A DNA stretch of 64,000 nt from Clostridiales bacterium Firm_11 (GCA_001604105.1 LVAQ01000013.1:1-64000); one strand, 5' to 3'. Positions 1-9,184 are shown, numbered from the stretch's first letter. Notes: generated from the sequence alone by a model not told the origin. Program-made: numbers and translations.

Positions 1-157
1 GCTATCTTACAGGTTCCCCGCTCATTGAGCTACTTTTGTTGCACTTATTTTTTCAATCCGCCTACCATATTGTTCATGCTCGTATTGATTGCCGCTGTTT
101 GACGTCCCTTGCTTCGTTTATCATCCATACCGCTTCCAAGACACCTAAAAATCCTTC

Positions 158-186
158 TTGCGCAAAGCTTTTGTCAATGCTATCAT
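158..186 (+). promoter_or_regulatory. putative sigma-A promoter upstream of the TRIC-like gene
   Basis: A -35-like TTGCGC at 158-163 is separated by 17 bases from a -10-like TATCAT at 181-186. It lies 37 bases before the start codon of the first gene. The -35 match is only partial, so this is a prediction from base pattern alone. The rest of 1-157 holds no gene I can support. Confidence 0.4.
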
Positions 187-222
187 GGGCACGATCATTA
201 ACAAGAAGGGAAAGCCATCCTC

Positions 223-879
223 ATGAACGATCCATTTTTACCGATTGAGTTGCTGGGCATTATCGCATTTGCCATTTCTGGTGCGCTGCTGGCTATCCGT
301 AAGGAGATGGATCTATTTGGCGTGAATATCCTCGGCTTGACTACAGCGGTTGGCGGCGGCTGTTTGCGCGATGTATTGCTGGGTATTTTCCCCCCACAGA
401 TGCTTCGGGACCCCACCTTCGCACTCGTCGCGCTGGGCACCAGTACGGCTTTTTTCACCTTGCTTTACTTTTATCGCCGCGATACATCCCCCAAGGCAAA
501 ACTTCGCTATAAAGCAATATTGCTGTATTGCGACGCCGTTGGCCTTGGCGTATTTACAGCCGTAGGCGTCGAAACAGCTTTGCGCGTCTATCCAAACGCC
601 ACGCCCTTTTTATATCTGTTTGTAGCGCTGCTCACGGGAACCGGTGGGGGCATCATGCGGGATATTATGGCTGGAGAAACGCCCAGTGTTTTGATCAAGC
701 ATATCTATGCAGTCGCCTCCCTTCTTGGCGCTGTCGTTTATTTGCTGATCCACAATGTGTTGAGCCCTTCGCTGGCAACCCTATGCGCGGCCTCTGTCAC
801 GGTGGTCGTTCGCGGGCTCGCAGCCCATTTTCGCTGGAATTTTCCGCGTATTCGTCGCACGCCCCCACCACAAGCCTAG
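223..879 (+). CDS. TRIC / UPF0126 family membrane protein (YicG-like)
   Basis: 218-residue membrane protein with about seven hydrophobic segments. It shows the two-fold internal repeat of the trimeric intracellular cation channel family. Each half carries a glycine-rich motif followed by Arg-Asp: GGGCLRD near residue 45 and GGGIMRD near residue 140. Characterised prokaryotic members conduct potassium or other monovalent cations; the substrate here is inferred. The length is normal for the family. The ATG at 223 has a purine-rich AGAAGGGA upstream at somewhat long spacing. It is followed after 26 bases by a GNAT gene on the same strand, possibly co-transcribed. Confidence 0.85.
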   Translation: MNDPFLPIELLGIIAFAISGALLAIRKEMDLFGVNILGLTTAVGGGCLRDVLLGIFPPQMLRDPTFALVALGTSTAFFTLLYFYRRDTSPKAKLRYKAILLYCDAVGLGVFTAVGVETALRVYPNATPFLYLFVALLTGTGGGIMRDIMAGETPSVLIKHIYAVASLLGAVVYLLIHNVLSPSLATLCAASVTVVVRGLAAHFRWNFPRIRRTPPPQA

Positions 880-905
880 GATGCTAATGCATAACAGGAG
901 GCCCT

Positions 906-1346
906 ATGAATATCCGAACCATGACCATTGACGATTATCACGATGTTTACGCCTTATGGCTGCGCACTCCCGGCATGGGCTTAAATGATGTGGATGATTC
1001 CTACGAAGGCATACACCGTTACCTGCACCGTAATCCCACCAGTTGTTTTGTTGCAGAGGTGCATGAACACATTGCTGGGGTTATCCTTTGCGGTCATGAC
1101 GGCAGGCGAGGGTACATCAACCACCTTGCGGTGGACCCTGCCTACCGCAGGATGGGTATTGCATCGCAACTACTACAGCGTGCTGTAACGGCTTTGGAGG
1201 CCGAAGGTATCATCAAAGCCGCGCTTGTCGTCTTTGCGCACAATACAAGCGGCAACGCCTTCTGGGAACGGCAGGGCTTTACGATCCGCACGGATATTCA
1301 TTACCGCAACCGTACATTGGCATCGCATACGCGCATAACCCCATAA
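906..1346 (+). CDS. GNAT family N-acetyltransferase
   Basis: 146-residue single-domain acetyltransferase. The acetyl-CoA binding motif A is visible as YINHLAVDPAYRRMGIAS, giving the R/Q-x-x-G-x-G/A loop. A C-terminal motif B-like segment, NTSGNAFWERQGF, follows and is typical of RimI-like enzymes. The start ATG follows a clear AGGAGG with five-base spacing. The acceptor substrate cannot be told from sequence. The gene follows the TRIC-like gene and converges on the two minus-strand DUF4342 genes. Confidence 0.85.
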   Translation: MNIRTMTIDDYHDVYALWLRTPGMGLNDVDDSYEGIHRYLHRNPTSCFVAEVHEHIAGVILCGHDGRRGYINHLAVDPAYRRMGIASQLLQRAVTALEAEGIIKAALVVFAHNTSGNAFWERQGFTIRTDIHYRNRTLASHTRITP

Positions 1347-1412
1347 CGCATCCAAAATGTCGGATTTGACATAAGGCTTACCGGGAGACACCAGTGTCGT
1401 TTCTCTATAAAC

Positions 1413-1443
1413 GAAAAGCCGAAGCTTTCGCCCCGGCCTTCGG
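1413..1443 (-). terminator. rho-independent terminator of the DUF4342 pair
   Basis: On the minus strand a CCGAAG stem (1438-1443) pairs with CTTCGG (1419-1424), followed by a CTTTTCGTTT tract. It sits about 70 bases past the stop of the second DUF4342 gene. The stem is short and the loop long, so strength is uncertain. Confidence 0.5.
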
Positions 1444-1516
1444 TGGATATCATCGTTATCCCCTTGTAACCTCACATGGTTGCTTTGCGGTAACCGTATT
1501 GTTGTTGATTGGCTTG

Positions 1517-1858
1517 TCACATCTGGCTATCGCCGGACTGATCATCCTTGTGCTCATTGGAATCCGTCACGTTCTCTACGACCTGCTTGACATTGTTGGC
1601 CGCATCTTTGACAATATGCTCGAAATCCTTATCAAACCCCTTGGCATTGCGGTCGATAGCGAATTTGTAGCCCAGCACCAGCGCGATGATTGCGCCAATC
1701 ACCACCAGCCAAGGCGCAAACAGCAATGAGATAATGCAAAACAGCAGGGAAAGGTTCACAATCGTGGTTTCACCCTTGGTGATCATAATGCGCGTACGGT
1801 ACAAGAGACTGAAGAAACCGCCTTTGTTGGTGCTGGTGTTGTTGGTGTTGTTTTCCAT
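1517..1858 (-). CDS. DUF4342 domain protein, second of a tandem pair
   Basis: 113 residues. The start ATG at 1858 is chosen because GGGAGGAT lies eight bases upstream; longer readings extend through the intergenic space without a ribosome-binding site. A Thr/Asn-rich N-terminus is followed by the DUF4342 core, in which a basic RTRIMITKGET stretch leads into VVNL-like residues. A hydrophobic hairpin around FAPWLVVIGAIIALVLGY then ends the core. The C-terminal ~35 residues are charged and amphipathic. The UBA-like N-terminal domain of longer family members is absent. It is a paralogue of the gene immediately upstream. Function unknown; probably a small membrane-anchored protein. Confidence 0.75.
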   Translation of the reverse strand: MENNTNNTSTNKGGFFSLLYRTRIMITKGETTIVNLSLLFCIISLLFAPWLVVIGAIIALVLGYKFAIDRNAKGFDKDFEHIVKDAANNVKQVVENVTDSNEHKDDQSGDSQM

Positions 1859-1919
1859 GGATAAATCCTCCCTTATTCTTCCGTTGTATGTTGTTGCAGC
1901 TGTGCCAATCATCGCAGGA

Positions 1920-2213
1920 TCAGCGTGGTTCAGTGATGCCGTCCACGGCGTTTTTGACATTTTGTGCGGCGTTGCGTACCACATCATCGAAATTCTGTTC
2001 AAATCCGATGCCATTGTGATCGACTGCGAAGCGATATCCCATGATCAATGCCGCAATGCTGCCGAGGATCACAAGCCAGGGTGCACTGAGCAGCGCAATC
2101 AGTGTAAACAGTAATGAGAGATTAACCACCGTGTGTCCGTTCTTGCTGGCTCTGAAACGGATGCGGTATAGTGTGCTGAAAACATTGTTATCGCAGCGCT
2201 TATTGGTTTCCAT
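1920..2213 (-). CDS. DUF4342 domain protein, first of a tandem pair
   Basis: 97 residues, closely similar to its downstream neighbour. Shared features are a TLYRIRFRASKNGHTVVNL lead-in, a hydrophobic hairpin with the APWLVILG signature, and a tail ending in an amphipathic helix (NAAQNVKNAVDG). An AAGGAGG sits eight bases before the ATG. About 60 bases separate it from the second copy, so the two are probably one transcript ending at the hairpin near 1430. The pair looks like a local duplication. No enzymatic motif is visible. Confidence 0.75.
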   Translation of the reverse strand: METNKRCDNNVFSTLYRIRFRASKNGHTVVNLSLLFTLIALLSAPWLVILGSIAALIMGYRFAVDHNGIGFEQNFDDVVRNAAQNVKNAVDGITEPR

Positions 2214-2343
2214 GTTTGCGATCCTCCTTGCGGTATTGGGTCGTTCCTGACTACGTTGTTATCATACCATCGTTTTGGATGAGATGCTTGAGAACTGATT
2301 AATGGTTTCGTGAGAAAACCATGAGAATTTGGCTCACAATATC

Positions 2344-2373
2344 TTGACGTGAGGCAAATGTCGGGTTTATAAT
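2344..2373 (+). promoter_or_regulatory. sigma-A type promoter of the small membrane protein
   Basis: TTGACG (2344-2349), an 18-base spacer and a perfect TATAAT (2368-2373), 77 bases before the start codon at 2451. Close to consensus. Confidence 0.65.
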
Positions 2374-2450
2374 GGGGCAAATATGCGGCATGTATCCACG
2401 GAAACCGCATAACATCGGCGCAAGATAATGCGTGCAGGGGTGAAGAATCC

Positions 2451-2639
2451 ATGAACAGAGAAGCTTTTCGCAAACACTTCACAAGTCGTGCAGCCATGCC
2501 GGATACTGTGGGTGAAATGCTTCATGCTACCCCGGCGGGCATATGGGTAGCTGTCGGCGTGGTGGCGCTTGCCGTGCTTTCGATGGTTGTATTCCTGACA
2601 ACCACCAACATTAACCTTTTAGGGATGCTTTTTCGGTAA
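2451..2639 (+). CDS. small single-span membrane protein, unknown
   Basis: 62 residues. A basic, soluble N-terminus of about 28 residues is followed by one hydrophobic segment (about residues 29-50) and a short tail. I do not recognise the family. Reality is supported by context: a near-consensus promoter upstream, an AGGGGTGAAG purine stretch before the ATG, and a strong intrinsic terminator 33 bases after the stop. It therefore appears to be a monocistronic unit. A small stress or cell-envelope protein is possible but unsupported. Confidence 0.55.
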   Translation: MNREAFRKHFTSRAAMPDTVGEMLHATPAGIWVAVGVVALAVLSMVVFLTTTNINLLGMLFR

Positions 2640-2671
2640 TCCCGCGTATCAACCTTTCCTTATCCATGACT

Positions 2672-2696
2672 CACCCAAGTATATTGGGTGTTTTTT
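2672..2696 (+). terminator. intrinsic terminator
   Basis: CACCCAA, a five-base loop, TTGGGTG, then six T residues. Clean rho-independent terminator on the plus strand, ending the small membrane protein gene. The following 2697-2835 shows nothing I can assign. Confidence 0.8.
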
Positions 2697-2835
2697 ATTA
2701 TCACGCGTTTGTTCATGGTAGGGTATGTAGTCATAGGATATAGCACAAGAGTATTCCAGCAATTAGTCATTCCAACCCAGTCGAATCATCAGCGTAAGCA
2801 AGGGAGACCATGGTTATGCGCGACAGCTGCAACAT

Positions 2836-2865
2836 AAAACCGCCCGACCCTTTCGGGTCGGGCGG
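2836..2865 (-). terminator. intrinsic terminator of pckA
   Basis: An 11-base-pair GC-rich stem with a TTTC/GAAA loop (2840-2865), followed on the minus strand by TTTT (complement of 2836-2839). It lies just past the pckA stop codon. Confidence 0.85.
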
Positions 2866-2888
2866 CGTGCATCCGGTCGGCTGGCGGC

Positions 2889-4463
2889 TTACGCCTTGGG
2901 GCCGGCAGCAACGATGCTGGGATCCATATTGGTATACTTCTCAAAGTTCTTCTGGAACATGCCAGCCAGCTTCTTCGCGGCGGCATCATAAGCATCTTTA
3001 TCCGTCCAGGTATTGCGGGGAGAGAGAACCTCCGCAGGCACGCCGGGGCAGGAGGTGGGCACCAGCACATTAAAGTTGGGGTCCAGCACGAACTCGCTCT
3101 TTTCCAACTCGCCATTCAAGCAGGCCGTTACCATGGCGCGCGTAAGCGGAAGCTTCATGCGGCTGCCGCCATCGCCTGCGGGGCCGCCGGACCACCCTGT
3201 GTTGACCAAGTACACATTGGCGCCGCTCTTGTCAACGTATTTGCCCAGCAGATCCGCATAGGTGCTGGCGGGCAGGGGCAGGAAGGGAGCGCCAAAGCAG
3301 GTGGAGAAAGTCGCCTGCGGTTCGGTCACGCCGCGCTCGGTACCAGCAAGGCGAGCGGTATAGCCGCTCACGTAGTGATACATCGCCGCTTCGCGGCCCA
3401 GTTTAGAAACGGGGGGCATTACGCCGAAGGCATCCGCCGTCAGGAAGATGACCGTCTTAGGCGTGGGCGCCATGCCGGAAAGCTCCGCGTTGCTGATAAA
3501 ATCGACCGGATATCCGACGCGCGTGTTCTCGGTCACGCTCTCATCGGCGAAATCAAACTCACGCGTATCCGGATCCATGGTCACGTTCTCGACAAGCGCG
3601 CCAAAGCGGATCGCGCCGTAGATTTCGGGCTCATGCTCCTTGGAAAGGTTGATGCACTTGGCATAGCAGCCGCCTTCGATATTGAAAACGCCATCATCGC
3701 TCCAGCCATGCTCATCATCGCCGATAAGCTTACGGTTCGGGTCCGCCGAAAGGGTTGTTTTGCCCGTTCCCGAAAGTCCGAAGAAAATCGCGCTGTCACC
3801 GTCTGCGCCAACATTGGCGGAGCAATGCATCGGGAAAACACCCTGATGGGGCAGCAGATAGTTCATGATGGCAAAAACGCCTTTTTTCATCTCGCCCGCG
3901 TATTGGCTTCCGGCAATCAGAATGATTTTGCGTTCAAAGCTGACCAGAATGGCCGCTTCGCTGCGGGTGCCATCCAACTCGGGGATGCACTTGAGTCCGG
4001 GTGCGCAAATGATGGTGAAATCGCTCTTGAAGTTGGCCAGCTCATCTTCGGTGGGTCTAAGCAGAAGCTGATGCATAAACAGGTTCTGGCTGGCAAGCTC
4101 ATTCACCACGCGTACACCAATACGGTGCCTTTTATCCGCGCCGGCAAAACCATCGAAAACAAAGACATCGCGCTTCTGCAAATATGCGATTACCTTGCGA
4201 TAGAGATTGTCAAACTTCTCAATGCTAATCGGCACATTCACTTTGCCCCATGCGATTTCATCATGGATGGAAGGCTCATCTACCACAAAGCGGTCTTCAG
4301 GCGAACGGCCGGTATATTTACCAGTCATCACCACAAGCGCGCCAGTGTTGCTGAGTTTGCCTTCGCCCCGCTTAATAGCAAACTCGGTAAGCGGACCGAC
4401 GGGCAGGTTGTGGTAAACAGCATTGGATTCGATGATACCCAGGTAAGACAGGTCCAAACTCAT
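2889..4463 (-). CDS. pckA: phosphoenolpyruvate carboxykinase (ATP)
   Basis: 524 residues, normal for the ATP-dependent family. It interconverts oxaloacetate + ATP and PEP + CO2 + ADP in the cytosol. Visible motifs are the substrate-binding TGRSPEDRF near residue 51, the kinase-1a P-loop GLSGTGKT (229-236) and the metal-binding kinase-2 stretch LIGDDEHGW (246-254). A conserved NVYLVNTGW segment lies further on. The ATG follows AAGGAGG at normal spacing. In anaerobic Clostridia this enzyme often runs in the carboxylating direction for CO2 fixation into C4 acids; that role is inferred. It has its own terminator, and a 457-base gene-free region lies upstream. Confidence 0.97.
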   Translation of the reverse strand: MSLDLSYLGIIESNAVYHNLPVGPLTEFAIKRGEGKLSNTGALVVMTGKYTGRSPEDRFVVDEPSIHDEIAWGKVNVPISIEKFDNLYRKVIAYLQKRDVFVFDGFAGADKRHRIGVRVVNELASQNLFMHQLLLRPTEDELANFKSDFTIICAPGLKCIPELDGTRSEAAILVSFERKIILIAGSQYAGEMKKGVFAIMNYLLPHQGVFPMHCSANVGADGDSAIFFGLSGTGKTTLSADPNRKLIGDDEHGWSDDGVFNIEGGCYAKCINLSKEHEPEIYGAIRFGALVENVTMDPDTREFDFADESVTENTRVGYPVDFISNAELSGMAPTPKTVIFLTADAFGVMPPVSKLGREAAMYHYVSGYTARLAGTERGVTEPQATFSTCFGAPFLPLPASTYADLLGKYVDKSGANVYLVNTGWSGGPAGDGGSRMKLPLTRAMVTACLNGELEKSEFVLDPNFNVLVPTSCPGVPAEVLSPRNTWTDKDAYDAAAKKLAGMFQKNFEKYTNMDPSIVAAGPKA

Positions 4464-4920
4464 TGTGTATTCCTCCTTGGAATTTTATTGGTTTGTGCCC
4501 ACACGATGAAGCGGTTAATACCGCGACTTGGAATTCAACAGGGTCGAAATAGCACAATCTCGCCCTAATTCCAATATTTCTCCGAGTACTTCAAAATTCC
4601 TGCCAAAATTTCAAATTAATTTTTACGGATTTGGAACACGTCCAGGCACATGAAACCCCCCAGATTTCCATGTTTTTCTATATCGATCCAAAACGCCGAG
4701 AAATCAGAGTTTTTCTAGCTGATCAATAGCCATAGTGGGAATAACGCAAAGCGAGCCATCCAAGCTCTTATTATGCACAAGTTTGTATGCGGTTCTTTTT
4801 GCAAGTTTAACTATTGAATCCTGCGTTTTTAATCCATTCAGGTTTTGCTGTGCTCATGCGGATTTTGGCGCAAAAGAAGTTTCTTGTTCATGGAGCGCCT
4901 CATTTACGCAGATTGGAACG
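4464..4920. other. gene-free region upstream of pckA
   Basis: 457 bases, AT-rich compared with its surroundings, between the 5' end of pckA and the 3' end of rsmA. It presumably holds the pckA promoter and leader on the minus strand, but no -35/-10 pair stands out. A GGCGC...GCGCC arm pair lies past the rsmA stop (minus strand) without a T-tract. No open frame with a ribosome-binding site is visible. Confidence 0.4.
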
Positions 4921-5781
4921 TCATTCCGTGGTTTTTGATAATGAAGCAGCCAGCGCGTTCGCCAGTGATATCCAAGTTTCGATGCTAAGCGCTTCACCTC
5001 TTACCGTATGGGAGATGCCCAGCGTAGTAAAAATAGCACGCATTTCTTCAACGTTATGGGGAATCACGCCTTTGAGCACATTCTGGAGCGTCTTGCGGCG
5101 CTGCCCGAATCCCGCGCGAATGATTCGCCACAGCAACGCTTCATCCACGCAAGGCGCAAGTGGCGCGTCACGAAACACAAGGTTCACAAAGGCGCTGTCA
5201 ACCTTTGGCGGCGGTGTAAAAGCCGAAGCGGGAACATGCTCTACAATCTCGGCTTTACAAAAATACCGACACCGCAGGCTGGTTAGCCCATAGGCGGTAT
5301 CGCCCGGCAGCGCAATCATTTTATGCGCCACTTCCTTTTGTACCATCACCGACATCTGCCGGATACGAAGCTTACTCCCCAAAAAGAGCTCCAGGATCGG
5401 CGTAGTAATGTTATAGGGAATGTTTGCAACCACCATAAACCCGTCCCCAAGCTTCTCCGCAATCGCACGCAGATCCATTGAGCGGATATCACCCTTGAGA
5501 ATTTCTACATTGTTAAAGCGCTCTGTTGCAATGCGCAGAAACGGCAGTACCGCTTCATCGACCTCTACGGCAATCACGCGCTCCGCGGCCTCGCACAAGC
5601 ACGCGGTGAGCGTTCCTGCGCCAGAGCCTATCTCCAGCACGCGATCCTGTTTAGTAACGCCTGCCTGTTCCACCAAGTGTCGCAGGAGCGGAACGTCATA
5701 CAGGAAATGCTGCCCCAAATCATGCTTGTAGTGGATGGCGCCCTCGCGCTTTCGTGTTGCTTTCGCATAGGTCTTTTTCAC
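4921..5781 (-). CDS. rsmA: 16S rRNA dimethyladenosine transferase RsmA (KsgA)
   Basis: 286 residues. It dimethylates the two adjacent adenines near the 3' end of 16S rRNA during 30S maturation. Motifs: DLGQHFLYD near the N-terminus, SAM motif I VLEIGSGAGTLT, and the catalytic NIPYNITTPI (the N-I/L-P-Y/F signature). Start choice: the AAGGAGG abuts an ATG at 5787, too close to serve it, but lies six bases before the GTG at 5781, which is therefore preferred. The gene sits 63 bases downstream of dnaX on the same strand, a less usual pairing (dnaX is more often followed by ybaB-recR). Confidence 0.93.
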   Translation of the reverse strand: MKKTYAKATRKREGAIHYKHDLGQHFLYDVPLLRHLVEQAGVTKQDRVLEIGSGAGTLTACLCEAAERVIAVEVDEAVLPFLRIATERFNNVEILKGDIRSMDLRAIAEKLGDGFMVVANIPYNITTPILELFLGSKLRIRQMSVMVQKEVAHKMIALPGDTAYGLTSLRCRYFCKAEIVEHVPASAFTPPPKVDSAFVNLVFRDAPLAPCVDEALLWRIIRAGFGQRRKTLQNVLKGVIPHNVEEMRAIFTTLGISHTVRGEALSIETWISLANALAASLSKTTE

Positions 5782-5843
5782 TTGCATCCTCCTTATAATT
5801 GGAAAGGACGGCCTTGCAGACCGCCCTCTATGCATCGCTGGTT

Positions 5844-7487
5844 TCACAGTTTATCGTTCTCATCCACATGCAATAGATCGCGTCCAACGGTGCTTGTCAA
5901 TGTACGAAGATTTTCTTCGCGAAGCTTATCCTCTTTGCCAGCTCCGCCATCGCCATCCAGCACGGCTTCAAAGGCAAGGGGTTTGCCGGCAACCTCACTG
6001 AGCGCGCGCGCAATCACATCACGACGCGCAGGCTTGTTGAGCTGTAGCAATGTAAAATCCTTGCGTTCAAAGGCGACTTGCACGCGGAACACGCCGTCTT
6101 GGCTTCCAACGAAGCGTTCCTTCTTAAGTAAGCCCAATAAAGGCGGTTCTGTCTTGGCGATCAGCTTGAGCATCTCTTCCCATATCGCCTGCTCATCTGT
6201 CGGGGGCAGCGGCGTGCTCTTCGCCTTATCCGCAACCGTCGCCTGTGCGTTTACTTTCTCCTGTGGCTTGGTATCCGCTTTCTGTTGAGGCTGAACAGGC
6301 TGCAACTGACCACTGCCCACTTGCCCGATGAACGCTGAAAGCTTTGTTTCAAGCGTTGCGATGCGCTCCAGCAGCGCGGCGGTATCCTCGCCCTTTTGCT
6401 CCGCACAGGCTCGCAATACGGCAACTTCCAGCCCAACGCGCGGCGCGGACGCATAGCGCATTTCACTTTCGGCACGCATCAGTTCATCCATCATCCGCAG
6501 GAGTCTTTCGCTGGTAAAGCTGTCGGCTTGTTTGCGATAGCGTTTTTCATCCTCGTCCGTTATTTCCAAAAGCGCGGCGGCATTCTCCGGCAGGGCCTTT
6601 ACAGCAAGCAGCGCGCGCACATGTCGCGTCAGCTCCTTGAGGAAAACCTGCGGTTCACGACCCGCTCGCATTAATGTGTCAATGGCATGCATTATGCCCG
6701 CCATATCGCTTACCGCTAGTTTTTCCCCAAAGGCAAAGAGAAAATCCCGATCACTTGCGCCCAGTACTTCCCGCGCGATTGCAGCGGTAAGCGCCCCATC
6801 CGCCGTGGATGATACGCACATATCAAGAATGCTGAACGCGTCTCGCATGGCACCCTCAGCAGCTCGCGCCACCATTTGCAACGCTTCGGGCTCGGCGATA
6901 ATGTTCAGCTTTTGCAGCGCCAAAGTCATCCTTTCTTCAATCAGCGGCGCAGGGATACGCCCGAAATCATACCGCTGTACACGGCTGAGAATGGTGGCGG
7001 GAATCTTCTGGGGTTCAGTGGTGGCCAGAATGAATACCACATTCTGCGGTGGCTCCTCAAGGGTTTTCAGCAGCGCGTTAAAGGCCGCGGACGAGAGCAT
7101 ATGCACTTCATCAATAATATAGACCTTATACCTGCCTACCTGGGCAGGGTACCGTACCTGTTCAAGCAGATCCCGCACATTATCGACACTGTTGTTGCTG
7201 GCCGCGTCCAGCTCCAGCACATCCAGCGTGTTTTCGGCAAGGATCGCGCGGCAAGGTTCGCAGACGCCGCAGGGATCACCATGATTGGGGTTTTGGCAGT
7301 TAATGGCGCGGCTCATGATTTTTGCGATGGAGGTTTTCCCTGTGCCGCGGCAACCGCAAAGCAAATACGCATGTGCAATGCGTCCTGTCTCAATCTGCCT
7401 TTTGAGTGTCTTGACAACCGCTTCCTGTCCAACGACCTCCGCAAACGTCATCGGACGCCATTGCCGGTACAACGCCTGATATGCCAT
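5844..7487 (-). CDS. dnaX: DNA polymerase III subunit gamma/tau
   Basis: 547 residues. Clamp-loader ATPase of the replicative polymerase. Walker A GCRGTGKTS lies near residue 45, a zinc-binding Cys cluster CQNPNHGDPCGVCEPC just after it, the DEVHMLS Walker B at about 120, and ATTEPQKIP sensor 1 at about 148. A Gln/Lys-rich linker and a C-terminal tau-like domain follow. The ATG at 7487 is chosen because GGAGG lies six bases upstream and the protein then begins MAYQALYRQWRP, as in the family. No obvious A-rich programmed frameshift site was seen. Confidence 0.95.
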   Translation of the reverse strand: MAYQALYRQWRPMTFAEVVGQEAVVKTLKRQIETGRIAHAYLLCGCRGTGKTSIAKIMSRAINCQNPNHGDPCGVCEPCRAILAENTLDVLELDAASNNSVDNVRDLLEQVRYPAQVGRYKVYIIDEVHMLSSAAFNALLKTLEEPPQNVVFILATTEPQKIPATILSRVQRYDFGRIPAPLIEERMTLALQKLNIIAEPEALQMVARAAEGAMRDAFSILDMCVSSTADGALTAAIAREVLGASDRDFLFAFGEKLAVSDMAGIMHAIDTLMRAGREPQVFLKELTRHVRALLAVKALPENAAALLEITDEDEKRYRKQADSFTSERLLRMMDELMRAESEMRYASAPRVGLEVAVLRACAEQKGEDTAALLERIATLETKLSAFIGQVGSGQLQPVQPQQKADTKPQEKVNAQATVADKAKSTPLPPTDEQAIWEEMLKLIAKTEPPLLGLLKKERFVGSQDGVFRVQVAFERKDFTLLQLNKPARRDVIARALSEVAGKPLAFEAVLDGDGGAGKEDKLREENLRTLTSTVGRDLLHVDENDKL

Positions 7488-7636
7488 GTGTATCCTCCAT
7501 GCTGCCCACTTACAGTGTTTATCCGCTTCATTGTACACCATAACCATCGTTTGTGCCATAGGCAGGGGCGCGATACGCCCATGCATCTCGTGTATCGCTA
7601 TCTGTGTGCATCACTTGTTTCCTTATCCAATAATGG

Positions 7637-7665
7637 TTGCCTTGTTTATCCATTTGCGGTATGAT
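7637..7665 (+). promoter_or_regulatory. putative promoter of the MATE gene
   Basis: TTGCCT (7637-7642), 17-base spacer, TATGAT (7660-7665), 68 bases before the start codon at 7734. Good -10, partial -35. Confidence 0.45.
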
Positions 7666-7733
7666 AGGTTACTGCACCTTGCGCAGAACACCAAGGCTTC
7701 CCATTCGAACATCAGCCGGAAAGAAGGTCATCC

Positions 7734-9131
7734 ATGCAGCGCTTGCGCTCCGCTATTCAACCGTATCTTGGCACCAAAACCTATTACAAGGGCGCGTTGG
7801 CTGTTATGTTGCCAGTTACCGTGCAGCAGTTAATCCATAACATGTTCAATTTGGTTGATAACCTGATGGTGGGCTCTCTGGATGCGCAGGGACTGTCCAT
7901 CAGCGCCGTCAGCGTAGCCAATATGCCCGTGATGGTTTTCAACGGCTTCATTTTCGGGCTTGTCGGCGGTGGCGGTCTGCTCATCAGCCAGTATTATGGC
8001 GCGCAGGATCGCAAGTCATGCCAGGGCATTTTTTGGTTGCAGTTGATGATTGCGCTGCTCAATGCTGTGGTTTTCTTCAGTGTGCTGTTCTTTCTTCCAG
8101 AAACCATTATGCGCATCTATGTGAGCGCGCCCCGCACCGTAGCACTGGGCGTCACCTACCTGCGCGTGATCGCGTTCAGCTACTTCCCCGCGGCTATCAG
8201 CGGCGCCTGCATCTTTTCCATGCGTTCCCTCGGGCAAAACCGTATGCCCATGATGGCCAGCATGCTGAGCATGGGTGTGAATGTGGTTTGTAACTATGCG
8301 CTCATTTTTGGTCATTTTGGAATGCCCCGGCTTGGCGTTGTAGGCGCTGCCTACGGCACGCTGATTGCGCGCCTGTTCGAGATGAGCATTTACTCATGGT
8401 TACTGATACGTGAACGTATGTATTTCAGCTTTGCGCCTGCCGATGGTTTTCACCTTTGCAAACGGGTACGCACTCAGTTTTTCCAAAAAGCTGCGCCCAT
8501 GATTATCAATGAAATGCTCTATGGTCTGGGTTTGAACGCTTTCTTCTGGTGCTATGCAAAGCTGGATGAAGCTGCGCTGCCCGCGCTGACCATTGCTGAG
8601 CTTGCATCGCAGTTTTCAGCGGTAATCATCACCGGCGGTTCTTCTGCCATATCGGTACTCATTGGCACGGCGTTGGGCGCGGGCGAGCTGGATAAGGCGC
8701 GCGCGCATTGCCGGAAACTGAGCCTGCTCACTTTTGCAATCAGCCTGGTAAGCATGACGGTTTGTATCGTGATCGCTTTTGTGCTTCCGCCTTTTTACAA
8801 CATCAACGAGAACCTGCGCTCGCTGGCAACGCAGTTAAGCTGCATCCTTGCTGTATTCCTGCCGCCCAACTTTCTCTATGCGTTTTGCTTCTTTGTGTTG
8901 CGAGCAGGTGGGGATATGCGCAACGCGATGCTGCTGGACAGCGGATACATGTGGCTGGTGCCTGTGCCTGCTTGCGTACTCATGGCGCTTTTGTTCCCGG
9001 GCAAGATTCCCCTTGTGTTTGCGCTCATCATTGTACAGGTTTTAATGAATGCAAAACTCATTTGGGCTGTACGCGCAGTCCGTAAAGGCACGTGGGTACG
9101 AAACCTGACCTTGGAGCAGCCGCAGGCATAA
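7734..9131 (+). CDS. MATE family multidrug/metabolite exporter
   Basis: 465 residues with about twelve hydrophobic segments arranged as two similar halves, as in MATE transporters. The first half begins with LPVTVQQLIHNMFNLVDNLM, the family's characteristic helix 1 with its NMVD-like signature. Members export cationic drugs, dyes or metabolites in exchange for Na+ or H+. The substrate here is unknown, and the sequence resembles the NorM/DinF-type group common in Clostridia. The ATG at 7734 follows AAGAAGG. It is divergent from dnaX and followed by a promoter for the next gene, so probably monocistronic. Confidence 0.9.
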   Translation: MQRLRSAIQPYLGTKTYYKGALAVMLPVTVQQLIHNMFNLVDNLMVGSLDAQGLSISAVSVANMPVMVFNGFIFGLVGGGGLLISQYYGAQDRKSCQGIFWLQLMIALLNAVVFFSVLFFLPETIMRIYVSAPRTVALGVTYLRVIAFSYFPAAISGACIFSMRSLGQNRMPMMASMLSMGVNVVCNYALIFGHFGMPRLGVVGAAYGTLIARLFEMSIYSWLLIRERMYFSFAPADGFHLCKRVRTQFFQKAAPMIINEMLYGLGLNAFFWCYAKLDEAALPALTIAELASQFSAVIITGGSSAISVLIGTALGAGELDKARAHCRKLSLLTFAISLVSMTVCIVIAFVLPPFYNINENLRSLATQLSCILAVFLPPNFLYAFCFFVLRAGGDMRNAMLLDSGYMWLVPVPACVLMALLFPGKIPLVFALIIVQVLMNAKLIWAVRAVRKGTWVRNLTLEQPQA

Positions 9132-9154
9132 CCATGCCCCTCACGCCTGCCCGA

Positions 9155-9184
9155 TTGGACAAAATGTGTTGAGCGGGGTATAAT
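9155..9184 (+). promoter_or_regulatory. promoter of the D,D-carboxypeptidase gene
   Basis: TTGGAC (9155-9160), 18-base spacer, perfect TATAAT (9179-9184), 41 bases before the preferred TTG start. It likely drives dacA and may read on into priA. Confidence 0.7.

Noticed and set aside
1394..1729. 111-codon plus-strand frame opposite the DUF4342 gene
   Set aside because: Overlaps the DUF4342 gene and its terminator; no start signal.
3375..4568. Long open frame (397 codons) on the plus strand opposite pckA
   Set aside because: Wholly antisense to a clear PEP carboxykinase; composition follows the complementary codons and no ribosome-binding site or family motif is present.
5779..5787. ATG at 5787 as the rsmA start
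   Set aside because: The Shine-Dalgarno sequence abuts this ATG with no spacer, while the GTG two codons later has ideal spacing.
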